From an uncultured SAR86 cluster bacterium (GTDB taxonomy: Bacteria; Pseudomonadota; Gammaproteobacteria; Magnimaribacterales; TMED112), in the NCBI GenBank assembly GCA_902619265.1, contig CACNDL010000001.1, positions 186,001 through 250,000 of the forward strand: a DNA stretch of 64,000 bases, in the 5' to 3' direction. This document shows, piece by piece, positions 33,810-40,912 of the stretch (within the stretch, counting starts at the first letter, position 1; each line of letters begins with the position of its first letter). The translations under genes and the position numbers were made by a program. The notes under the pieces are model-generated. The model was not told the DNA's origin, did no database searches, and was given only the letters and a program-made list of their open reading frames with translations.

Positions 33810-34389
33810 CTGAAAACTTATAAATAATTGGAACTCCAGTAGCTATTTCAAGCTGTACTATCTCTTGCTCAGAAATATTCTCTAAATGTTTCACAAGCGC
33901 TCTAAGTGAATTACCATGCGCTGCGATAAGGACATTTTTTGAGGTGATTTCAGGCTCTATATTTTCCTTAAAAAAAGGGATAACTCTATCATGAGTATCT
34001 TTTAAACTTTCACCACCTGGCGGACTTATGTCATAAGATCTTCTCCAAATATGAACTTGATCGTTACCAAACTTAGCTCTTGCTTCATCTTTATCCATAC
34101 CAGTCAAATCACCGTAAGCTCTTTCATTTAAGCTTTTATCTTTTATAGTTTCTGTTTTCGCCTGGTCCATTTCTTTAAGTATTATTTCACCCGTTAATTG
34201 CGCTCTGATTAAATCAGAAGTGAACATCAAATCAAAAATTATCTTTTTTTTCTTTAAAGCTTCACCTGCAGCTTGGGCTTCATGCACTCCTTTTGCTGTC
34301 AAACCTGGATCACGCCATCCAGTGAAAAGGTTTTTTTCATTCCATTCACTTTGACCATGACGAACTAGGACTAAATAATTTGAATTCAT
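33787..34389 (-). CDS. gpmA: 2,3-bisphosphoglycerate-dependent phosphoglycerate mutase GpmA
   Basis: Interconverts 2- and 3-phosphoglycerate in glycolysis. The phosphohistidine motif LVLVRHGQSEWNEKNLFTGW is at the N-terminus, the ERAYGDLTGMDK and GESLKDTHDRV segments are central, and AAHGNSLRALVKHLE carries the second histidine. I start it at the ATG at 34389 (200 aa). A longer open frame reaches 34593 but its extra 68 residues lack family similarity and would overlap the divergent rhodanese-like gene. The C-terminus is shorter than in E. coli GpmA. Confidence 0.93.
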   Translation of the reverse strand: MNSNYLVLVRHGQSEWNEKNLFTGWRDPGLTAKGVHEAQAAGEALKKKKIIFDLMFTSDLIRAQLTGEIILKEMDQAKTETIKDKSLNERAYGDLTGMDKDEARAKFGNDQVHIWRRSYDISPPGGESLKDTHDRVIPFFKENIEPEITSKNVLIAAHGNSLRALVKHLENISEQEIVQLEIATGVPIIYKFSDGSYTKQ

Positions 34390-34441
34390 AATATCTTTAA
34401 AATAATCTTTATATTGTATAAGCTTAGAACAATTTTTTGAT

Positions 34442-34846
34442 ATGGATTTCTTCGATTTTCTCATAAGTAGATGGTATTTATCACTACCATTGCTCATTAC
34501 ATTAATTTTTTGGTACATGTATGAGACTAGCAAAGGAGGTAAAAGAATTACGCCTTCACAGGCTGTGGATCTTATTAATAACAAAGACGCCATCTTTGTA
34601 GATATACGAGAAAAAGATAATTTTGATTCTGGACATATACATGGATCAATAAATGTTCAAAAAGATTCATTTGAAAAACAAGAACATTTGCTCAACAAAG
34701 GTAAGCCTATAGTTGTTATTACAGAAAATGGATTAGATGCTGGTAGTGCTGGAGTTGAATTATTAAAACTAGGTATTGAAGAAGTTTATTTGCTCAAAGA
34801 TGGACTAATTTCTTGGCAGGAAGAGAGCCTCCCACTAGTTAAATGA
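34442..34846 (+). CDS. Membrane-anchored rhodanese-fold protein without catalytic cysteine (YibN-like)
   Basis: 134 aa with an N-terminal transmembrane helix (about residues 11-26) followed by a rhodanese domain (ITPSQAVDLINNKDAIFVDIRE, FDSGHIHGSINV). The active-site loop reads VVITENGLDAGSAG, where active rhodaneses have a cysteine, and the whole protein contains no cysteine. It therefore cannot act as a sulfurtransferase by the normal mechanism. YibN of enterobacteria has the same anchor-plus-rhodanese layout. Divergent from gpmA with 52 bases between. Confidence 0.82.
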   Translation: MDFFDFLISRWYLSLPLLITLIFWYMYETSKGGKRITPSQAVDLINNKDAIFVDIREKDNFDSGHIHGSINVQKDSFEKQEHLLNKGKPIVVITENGLDAGSAGVELLKLGIEEVYLLKDGLISWQEESLPLVK

Positions 34847-34867
34847 GAGGCTAAATAAATTTATTTA
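34826..34867. terminator. Possible terminator between rhodanese-like gene and glnA
   Basis: AGCCTC (34826-34831) pairs with GAGGCT (34847-34852) over a long 15-base loop, and is followed by the perfect palindrome TAAATAAATTTATTTA (34852-34867). The hairpin includes the rhodanese stop codon. It could stop transcription from either side, but the stem is short. Confidence 0.35.
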
Positions 34868-35841
34868 GTTAAAGTGCCTACAATGTGAGCAATAATTTTG
34901 TATGGGTCTGCATTAGAAGCTGGTCGTCTGTCTTCTAGGTAACCATTCCAATCATGCTCCACTGTATAAACAGGTATTCTTATACTTGCACCACGATCAC
35001 TGACTCCATATGAGAATTCAGTAATTTTTTGTGTTTCATGAAGTCCTGTTAATCTTTGGTCATTATCTGATCCATATGCTGCAATCCCTTCAGCATGAAC
35101 TTCACCAAGCTTGTCACACATAGATGAAAAAAGTTCTTCAGAACCTGCAGTTCTCATTGCTTCATTGGAGAAGTTAGTATGCATACCGGATCCATTCCAA
35201 TCACCTTTTTTTGGTTTCGGGTGAATATTTACGCCAACACCATACTCTTCTGCAACTTTATAAAGTAAGTATCTACTTACCCATAAATCATCAGCAGCTT
35301 TGATACCTTTACCGAAGCACTGATACTCCCATTGTCCCAATGCTACTTCAGCATTAGTACCAGTTAGGTTTATGCCGGCTGCTAGACAAGCATCCAAATG
35401 AGCTTCAGAAACTTCTCTTCCTGAAACATTATCAGCTCCAACACCACAATAGTAATCTCCCTGAGGTCTTGGTTCACCTTCTTCCCAACCTAATGGAGAG
35501 CCATCTTTGTTAGTAAAGAAATACTCCTGTTCAAAACCGAACCACCACTCATCAGAAACAACTGCATCAGCTGCTGCTCTGGTATTAGAGGGATGAGTTT
35601 TGTGATCTGCCGAATGCACTTGTGTCATTACCAGAAAGTCGGAATACATTGGACTTTCATAGGTTTGCACAGGCAACAGCAAACAGTCAGAACTATCTCC
35701 TTCCGCTTGTTGCGTAGAAGATCCGTCAAAAGACCACTCAGGTGGAGTGTCTTCATCAGTTACTTTAATTTTACTTCTCATAGAAGGCTCTGGTTGAAAT
35801 CCATCAAGCCAGATATATTCGTATTTTTTTAAATCACCCAT
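34861..35841 (-). CDS. glnA: Glutamine synthetase type II (GSII)
   Basis: 326 aa, far shorter than the roughly 470 aa GSI usual in gammaproteobacteria and close to eukaryotic GSII. GSII signatures are WSFDGSSTQQAEGDSSD, FGFEQEYFF (metal ligand glutamate), NAEVALGQWEYQ, GDWNGSGMHTNFS and SDRGASIRIPVYT. It makes glutamine from glutamate, ammonia and ATP. GSII has no adenylylation site, so GlnE-type control should not apply. The 5' leader holds a glutamine-riboswitch-like RNA and a possible helix covering the AGGAG ribosome binding site. Confidence 0.95.
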   Translation of the reverse strand: MGDLKKYEYIWLDGFQPEPSMRSKIKVTDEDTPPEWSFDGSSTQQAEGDSSDCLLLPVQTYESPMYSDFLVMTQVHSADHKTHPSNTRAAADAVVSDEWWFGFEQEYFFTNKDGSPLGWEEGEPRPQGDYYCGVGADNVSGREVSEAHLDACLAAGINLTGTNAEVALGQWEYQCFGKGIKAADDLWVSRYLLYKVAEEYGVGVNIHPKPKKGDWNGSGMHTNFSNEAMRTAGSEELFSSMCDKLGEVHAEGIAAYGSDNDQRLTGLHETQKITEFSYGVSDRGASIRIPVYTVEHDWNGYLEDRRPASNADPYKIIAHIVGTLTK

Positions 35842-35845
35842 TTTG

Positions 35846-35899
35846 GCTCCTAAAATTTTAAAGTTATTAAATGCATCAGTATCTGCAGGATTTAGAAGC
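35846..35899 (-). promoter_or_regulatory. Candidate expression platform: helix covering the glnA ribosome binding site
   Basis: On the RNA, GCUUCUAAA (from 35899 to 35891) can pair with UUUAGGAGC (35854 to 35846), 9 pairs including one G-U, with a 36-base loop. The second strand contains the AGGAG Shine-Dalgarno just before the glnA ATG at 35841. This would suit a translational riboswitch. I worked it out by hand; alternative folds were not scored. Confidence 0.5.
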
Positions 35900-35923
35900 T
35901 AAACTCGACCGGGTTTAACGCTC

Positions 35924-35971
35924 GCGTTCCTTCGGTTTTCACCTACTTCCGTCTTTTTTCAAAGATGAACG
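35924..35971 (-). ncRNA. Glutamine riboswitch (glnA RNA aptamer)
   Basis: The reverse-strand RNA reads CGUUC at the 5' side, a UCUUU-GAAA-AAAGA hairpin, the highly conserved CGGAAGUAGG segment, a GG-UGAAAA-CC hairpin, then CCGAAGGAACGC closing helix P1 (CGUUC 35971-35967 with GAACG 35929-35925). This order and these conserved stretches match the published glnA-motif/glutamine riboswitch, known mostly from cyanobacteria and marine metagenomes. It lies 82 bases upstream of the glnA start codon. Whether glutamine turns expression up or down cannot be told from sequence. Confidence 0.88.
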
Positions 35972-35988
35972 ATTTTAACTACTTCCCT

Positions 35989-36003
35989 AAAAGGGCCCCT
36001 TTT
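35989..36003. other. 15-base palindrome upstream of the glutamine aptamer
   Basis: AAAAGGG-C-CCCTTTT, symmetric about 35996. In the glnA direction it directly precedes AGGGAAGTAG, which shares the 8-base GGAAGTAG word with the aptamer core. It may be the yqiA transcript terminator or part of the leader fold. The rest of 36004-36074 holds nothing I recognise. Confidence 0.4.
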
Positions 36004-36074
36004 TAACCATGGAGTATGGTGCAAATGTAATGCAATTCTAATTTAGTATTTTTAATTTAAATTGGCAATTAGAA

Positions 36075-36650
36075 TCAAGAAAAATGAAGAAGAATTTGAG
36101 GAATTTTTTGTTCAAGCCCATCAAAACTATGAGAGCCTCCTTCATCAATTGCAATTCTTGCTCCTGAAAAATATTTTTCTGCGTATTTGTAGTCCAAAGT
36201 CTCATCACCAGTTTGCAGTAGAACTAAATATCTATCTGGAGTGGGATTCTCAATAAATATATCTTCTAAGCTATCAATCCAAGCCTGATCAATGAAATAT
36301 TTTTCACCAGTATTGAGGTTTTCAACATCCCCTCGATCATTTTCAAAAATTTTATATGCCCAAACTGCTGGATTAATCATAGCTGCTTTCAAATTTAAAT
36401 TTTCAGCAAGAAAAACGGAGTAATATCCACCTAGAGAACTACCTACTAAATGAACATTATATTTACTCTGCTTTTCTGAAATGAATTCTGTTAACTGCTT
36501 AATAGCTTCTCTTGGATGATTTTTGAGTGTTAGAGAGGCTGTATCAAAAATTTCATGATTTTTAAGCTCATGTTCAATAAGCTGTGCTTTTCTTGCATTT
36601 GCGTGTGAGTTCCAACCATGCACGTAAAGAATTAAATCTCTTTTATTCAT
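36075..36650 (-). CDS. yqiA: YqiA family esterase (UPF0227)
   Basis: 191 aa small alpha/beta hydrolase. LILYVHGWNSHANARKAQ gives the oxyanion region, HLVGSSLGGYYSVFLAE the nucleophile elbow (GSSLGG), QTGDETLDYKYA the acid and GGSHSFDGLE the histidine. YqiA of E. coli hydrolyses short acyl esters. I use the ATG at 36650, preceded by AGGTGG; a GTG three codons earlier is also in frame. It overlaps yqiB by 8 bases, the same partner as in enterobacteria. Confidence 0.88.
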   Translation of the reverse strand: MNKRDLILYVHGWNSHANARKAQLIEHELKNHEIFDTASLTLKNHPREAIKQLTEFISEKQSKYNVHLVGSSLGGYYSVFLAENLNLKAAMINPAVWAYKIFENDRGDVENLNTGEKYFIDQAWIDSLEDIFIENPTPDRYLVLLQTGDETLDYKYAEKYFSGARIAIDEGGSHSFDGLEQKIPQILLHFS

Positions 36651-37053
36651 AAAATCCACCTGTGAGAATCATATCAAGAACCTCAGTAAAAAAACGATTT
36701 TGTTGTGACTTTTCATCCGAGGATTTAGGTTGTTTTTCAAATTGAAAAGGAAATTTATTAGGCGCATATCCATTGAAAGAAGCTACCTCCACCAATTCAA
36801 CATCATGATAAACATTTGAGATAAAGTTAAAGGAGTGAAGGATCTTGGATTCTAAATTAGAAAACTCTAAATAAAGTTCAGCAGTGTGTTTAGAAATGGT
36901 TGAATATTTAATATCTGCAATGAAGTTTTTATTTGCATCATTTTTTTTCAATCTCTGAGTCTTTTTTTTAAAATTTAGCATGATTTTTTTTAAACGCAGA
37001 TAATTTGCAGAGCATATAGTTAGGTGGTGATTTGTTTTTATATATTCAGACAT
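36643..37053 (-). CDS. yqiB: DUF1249 protein YqiB
   Basis: 136 aa. The family pattern is visible: an N-terminal segment ICSANYLRLKKIM, a central KYSTISKHTAELYLEF, the FISNVYHDVELVEVASF motif and the C-terminal QQNRFFTEVLDMIL. Function unknown. The ATG at 37053 is preferred over an in-frame TTG at 37086 because the shorter start aligns with the family N-terminus. It overlaps the FemAB-like gene by 8 bases. Confidence 0.85.
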   Translation of the reverse strand: MSEYIKTNHHLTICSANYLRLKKIMLNFKKKTQRLKKNDANKNFIADIKYSTISKHTAELYLEFSNLESKILHSFNFISNVYHDVELVEVASFNGYAPNKFPFQFEKQPKSSDEKSQQNRFFTEVLDMILTGGFYE

Positions 37054-38134
37054 TCTTAAATGGCAAATAATCTTTTGATTGCTCAAAATATTCTTTTATA
37101 TGTCGAGATTCAGTCTCACAATAATTGCTTATAGCGCTTCTGAATCTTTCATCAACTATCCAATGATATGAAGTATTGATTACAGGCTCAAACCCTCTCT
37201 TGAGTTTATGATGTCCTTGTATTCCTGGATCAAATTCTACACATTTATTCTTAATAGCAATTTCAATCCCTTGATAATAACAACATTCAAAATGTAGAAA
37301 ATTAATAGGTTCTTTTGTACCCCAATACCTTCCATAAAGTTTGTTTTCATATTGAAAGAATAAGGCTGCAGCAATTCTTTGGCCTTGTTTATGAGCAAAT
37401 ACAATAATTGGTTTAAGGTTATTCAGTTCTTCAAAAAATTTAGCTGTTAAATAAGGTCTTTGTCCTCGAACGGCATAAGTCATTGCATAAAATAAGTAGA
37501 AGTCTTGCCAGTCCTTTTTAGTAATTTTAGTGAGATATTCAAACTCAATGTTCAGTTTTCGAATATAAGCTCTTTCTTTCTTAATATTTTTCCTATGTCG
37601 TGAAGTGAGTTCAAACAGAAAGCTATCGAAGTCCTCATACGATCTATTGATCCACTTATAATTACAATCTAACCTCTCGATAAAATTTTTGGATTTAAAA
37701 ATTTCTCTTTGTGATTTATCAACGTAAAGTGCGTGTAATGAAGAATAACTCTGTTCATTCGTGTAGGAAATTAAACTACTCAAGGCTTCAGAGTTAGATT
37801 TATAGTCTGGACCGATTATTCTTTCTCCATCAACAGGAGTGAAAGGCACGCTCATTACAAGTTTTGGATAATAAGGTTGTCCATAACGAAAATAAGTATT
37901 CGCCCAAGCATAATCAAATACAAATTCACCTTGGCTATTAAGCTTCTCATAAAAAGGTATTACCGATCCATTTTTATGATTCAGACATTTTGAATTCCAT
38001 CCAGAATCACTATCAAGGCAGTTTGCCTTATCTAAGGCATTTAAAAAATCAAAAGAAGAAAAAGGATCTTTTGACGGAAATGATCTAAATGCTTGTTCAG
38101 CACACTGGATGCTATTTTCAACTGAAAAGCTCAT
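37046..38134 (-). CDS. FemAB-like GNAT protein (DUF482, peptidoglycan-related)
   Basis: 362 aa GNAT-fold protein of the FemAB_like/DUF482 family. Landmarks are FSSFDFLNALDKANCLDSDSGW, WANTYFRYGQPYYPKLVMSVPFTP, SSLHALYVD, LTSRHRKNIKKERAYI and the C-terminal FECCYYQGIEIAIKNKCVEFDPGIQGHHKLKRGF. Members are labelled as peptidoglycan biosynthesis/recognition proteins by homology to Fem ligases, but no reaction has been shown. It overlaps ubiA by 17 bases. Confidence 0.82.
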   Translation of the reverse strand: MSFSVENSIQCAEQAFRSFPSKDPFSSFDFLNALDKANCLDSDSGWNSKCLNHKNGSVIPFYEKLNSQGEFVFDYAWANTYFRYGQPYYPKLVMSVPFTPVDGERIIGPDYKSNSEALSSLISYTNEQSYSSLHALYVDKSQREIFKSKNFIERLDCNYKWINRSYEDFDSFLFELTSRHRKNIKKERAYIRKLNIEFEYLTKITKKDWQDFYLFYAMTYAVRGQRPYLTAKFFEELNNLKPIIVFAHKQGQRIAAALFFQYENKLYGRYWGTKEPINFLHFECCYYQGIEIAIKNKCVEFDPGIQGHHKLKRGFEPVINTSYHWIVDERFRSAISNYCETESRHIKEYFEQSKDYLPFKNV

Positions 38135-38966
38135 TCTGATTTTCTATAAATAATAAAATTGCTATTACTAAACCTATATGGCTATTAGCTTTGAATGCAT
38201 CAAGGTTTTTATTGGCTTTAGAGAGTTGATTTTGAAGATATATTTGATAAAAAAGAAATATTACTCCTGCTCCTAGAATCAATGAATAATTTTTTACGGC
38301 AAAAATTATAATTACCCCTAAAAACAACATTGAAAACAAAATAATTGCCTTTTGAGTGTCGTTTCCAAAGAAAATTGCTGAAGAATTCAAGTTTAATTTT
38401 TTATCATCATCTAAATCACACAAAGCATAATAAGTGTCATAGGCAATGATCCAAAATATGCACCCAATATATAGAAAAATGACTTCAAGACTCAATGTTG
38501 ACTCTGCAATGGAATAAGAAATTGGTAAAGATAATCCAAAAGTCGCACCCAAGAATAATTGAGGCATCGCTAAAAATCTTTTCATTAAGGGGTATAAAAT
38601 AATCATTGGTATTGCAACGTAGGAAACCAGTTTTATGGTGTATGGATTTGTTTGCATCAGCAAAATTATGCAAACACTTGCAAGTAAGATTGTAAAAATT
38701 CCTGCTTCTGATGGAGATAGTTCATTACTAGCTATCGGTCGATTTTTGGTTCTTTCAACACTTTTATCAAAGTCTCTATCTAAAAAGTCATTTATTGCAC
38801 AGCCGAGGGATCTTGTCAGAAAAGAACCTAGCACTACTATTGTAAAATTCTCAATATTAAAATTGTCAGATAAAAATAACCCCCACAAGCCAGGCCAAAG
38901 CAATAACCAGAATCCAATAGGATTATAAAACCTTATAAGACTTAGATAAGAATTGAGTTTAGTCAT
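38118..38966 (-). CDS. ubiA: 4-hydroxybenzoate octaprenyltransferase UbiA
   Basis: 282 aa integral membrane prenyltransferase, second step of ubiquinone synthesis. The first aspartate-rich motif is NDFLDRDFDKSVERTKNRP (about residues 58-76), the second is in YALCDLDDDKKLN; both bind the Mg-diphosphate of the polyprenyl donor. About eight hydrophobic segments are seen. It overlaps ubiC by 8 bases, giving the ubiC-ubiA order of gammaproteobacteria. Confidence 0.94.
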   Translation of the reverse strand: MTKLNSYLSLIRFYNPIGFWLLLWPGLWGLFLSDNFNIENFTIVVLGSFLTRSLGCAINDFLDRDFDKSVERTKNRPIASNELSPSEAGIFTILLASVCIILLMQTNPYTIKLVSYVAIPMIILYPLMKRFLAMPQLFLGATFGLSLPISYSIAESTLSLEVIFLYIGCIFWIIAYDTYYALCDLDDDKKLNLNSSAIFFGNDTQKAIILFSMLFLGVIIIFAVKNYSLILGAGVIFLFYQIYLQNQLSKANKNLDAFKANSHIGLVIAILLFIENQNELFS

Positions 38967-39435
38967 TAAATAAGAATACTTCTATCACAGAAAACTTTGT
39001 ACCTGCAAAATCATAAATGCATTTTCTGCCTTGATACACGTCATTGCCTAAGGAATAAGTCGCAACATAAGTCTCGTGTTTCGTTATGTTTGGATCAGAG
39101 AATAAAAACTTCCCAAGAGGTTCATTTTCTAGTTTTCCGAATTTAGAAAATTTTTCTATTACTTCGCTGCAAAAAAATGATTCTGCAAAAACAATATGTG
39201 AGCTACCTGTAAGAAAAATTTTTCTTAAATTGCCCGTTGCATTAACTAAGTTAAGTTCTGATTCATTATGAGTGCAGATTTCCTCAGACAGAACATTTAA
39301 TACTATCTCTTGCTTTTCACCATTGAGCCTTTCCATCAAAGAATTACTTTCTTCCACCCAACTTTTCATGGCACTATTAAATAAATCATCACTGGATTTA
39401 TAAAGTTGCCAATTTGTTTTCTGTTCTGGTGCCAT
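38959..39435 (-). CDS. ubiC: Chorismate lyase UbiC
   Basis: 158 aa, releases pyruvate from chorismate to give 4-hydroxybenzoate for UbiA. The weakly conserved family is recognised by WVEESNSLMERLNG near the N-terminus, LRKIFLTGSSHIVFAESFF, and KLENEPLGKFLFSDPNIT, where the final glutamate and arginine-region residues contact substrate. Genomic linkage to ubiA supports the call. Divergent from rubredoxin, 47 bases apart. Confidence 0.88.
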   Translation of the reverse strand: MAPEQKTNWQLYKSSDDLFNSAMKSWVEESNSLMERLNGEKQEIVLNVLSEEICTHNESELNLVNATGNLRKIFLTGSSHIVFAESFFCSEVIEKFSKFGKLENEPLGKFLFSDPNITKHETYVATYSLGNDVYQGRKCIYDFAGTKFSVIEVFLFND

Positions 39436-39482
39436 AATTTAATGAGGATTGATTATAATACTTCAGTTAAGAAACTCATAAA

Positions 39483-39653
39483 ATGGAATATAAGAAATGG
39501 GAATGTATCGTATGTGGTTGGATCTACGATGAGGAAAAAGGAAATCCTGAGGAAGGCATAGAGCCGGGTACTAGATGGGAAGATGTGCCTGATGACTGGG
39601 TGTGTCCAGAATGTGGCGTCGGTAAAGAAGATTTTGATATGATGGAAATATGA
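39483..39653 (+). CDS. Rubredoxin
   Basis: 56 aa one-iron electron carrier. The four ligands are C8 and C11 (CIVC) and C41 and C44 (CPEC), with the usual GWIYDEEKGNPEEGIEPGT and PDDWVCPECGVGKEDF sequence between and after. The electron partner (for example an alkane hydroxylase or oxygen/peroxide reductase) is not in this window. The stop overlaps the next ATG (ATGA) of the symporter, an unusual neighbour for a rubredoxin. Confidence 0.95.
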   Translation: MEYKKWECIVCGWIYDEEKGNPEEGIEPGTRWEDVPDDWVCPECGVGKEDFDMMEI

Positions 39654-40906
39654 GCGTACTTTCACCACCAAAAAACCTCACAAAAAATGTTTTACTCGGT
39701 ATGGCCGCTGGTGTTCTGATAGCGTCCGTATTTTACTATACCCAAGATTCAATTCCTGCAGGCCTGTATCTAGCAATTGAAAAATATGTTTTTAATTTAG
39801 GAGGCCAAATATTTAAGAATCTTCTAATGCTTGTTGTTGTTCCATTGGTTTTCTTTTCACTAGTCTCAGGTATTTCATCTTTATCAAACATGGTGAAATT
39901 AGGATCAATTGCAATAAAAACTATAGGGCTTTATCTAATGACTACAGGTATTGCCGTAAGTATGGCTTTGATTTTTGGATATATCTCTAATCTTTCTGGT
40001 TATGAAGGAGATGTTGAGGCATTTACTCCAACGACAGGCGACTCAAGTCTGTATGGGACTGTTATGCGCATATTTCCTAATAATATTTTTGGTGCATTCG
40101 TTGAGAATAATATGCTTGGCATTGTGTTTATCAGCATACTATTTGGCATTGCACTCAACCTTACTGATGAGCTTACAGGCGGCTTGTCAAAAACTTTCGA
40201 AAAGCTTAATACGGTATTTTTGAAAATAGTTCTGCTCATAATGAGTTTTGCTCCTGTTGGAGTATTTTGTTTAATGGGTAGCTACGTAATGGCTAAAGGT
40301 TTGAATGTTTTTGGTGATCTTGCTCAATATGTAGCCTTATTAATATTTGTTTTAGCTTTCCACTTATTTTTTACTTACTCTTTAATACTTAAAGTTTTTG
40401 CAAACTTAAACCCTTTAATTTTTTATAGAAAAATGAAAGATGTTGCACTTTTTGCATTTTCAACATCTTCCAGCGCAGCGACTATTCCGGTCACTCTAAA
40501 AACTGTGACAGATGAACTTGGAGTTAAAAAAGATGTCTCTGCATTCGTCGTACCAGTTGGAGCAACCATCAATATGGATGGTACGGCAATCATGCAAGGA
40601 TTGGCTACTATGTTTATTGCAAGCACAGTAGGAGTTGATTTAACTCTAGTTCAATACGGACAAATCGTCTTGTTAGCTATAGTGACTTCAATTGGTACCG
40701 CAGCAGTACCATCAGCTGGAACAGTTACTTTAGCTCTAATACTCGGATCACTTGGATTGCCGCTTGATGCCATAGGCCTGATACTGGCAGTTGATAGAAT
40801 TTTAGACATGATTAGAACAGCAGTAAATGTTTGCGGAGATGCAGCTGTGTCATGTATAGTAGCTAAATCTGAAAATGAATTAGATGAGAAAATATTTAAC
40901 GGATAA
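39650..40906 (+). CDS. Dicarboxylate/amino acid:cation symporter (DAACS family)
   Basis: 418 aa member of the GltP/DctA/SLC1 family with about eight transmembrane helices and two re-entrant hairpins. The serine-rich hairpin 1 motif (FAFSTSSSAATIPVT), the NMDGTAIMQG motif that binds sodium, and the hairpin 2 / helix 8 motif (GTAAVPSAGTVTLALIL, then DRILDMIRTAVNVCGD) are intact. It imports C4-dicarboxylates or acidic amino acids with Na+ or H+; the substrate is not resolved. Followed by hppA after 6 bases. Confidence 0.9.
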   Translation: MSVLSPPKNLTKNVLLGMAAGVLIASVFYYTQDSIPAGLYLAIEKYVFNLGGQIFKNLLMLVVVPLVFFSLVSGISSLSNMVKLGSIAIKTIGLYLMTTGIAVSMALIFGYISNLSGYEGDVEAFTPTTGDSSLYGTVMRIFPNNIFGAFVENNMLGIVFISILFGIALNLTDELTGGLSKTFEKLNTVFLKIVLLIMSFAPVGVFCLMGSYVMAKGLNVFGDLAQYVALLIFVLAFHLFFTYSLILKVFANLNPLIFYRKMKDVALFAFSTSSSAATIPVTLKTVTDELGVKKDVSAFVVPVGATINMDGTAIMQGLATMFIASTVGVDLTLVQYGQIVLLAIVTSIGTAAVPSAGTVTLALILGSLGLPLDAIGLILAVDRILDMIRTAVNVCGDAAVSCIVAKSENELDEKIFNG

Positions 40907-40912
40907 ATAATT

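Noticed and set aside
34390-34593. N-terminal extension of gpmA
   Set aside because: The extra 68 residues precede the conserved LVLVRHGQSEW start and lie over the divergent rhodanese-like gene.
39453-39671. 72-codon reverse ORF over rubredoxin
   Set aside because: The forward frame is an unmistakable rubredoxin with four cysteine ligands.
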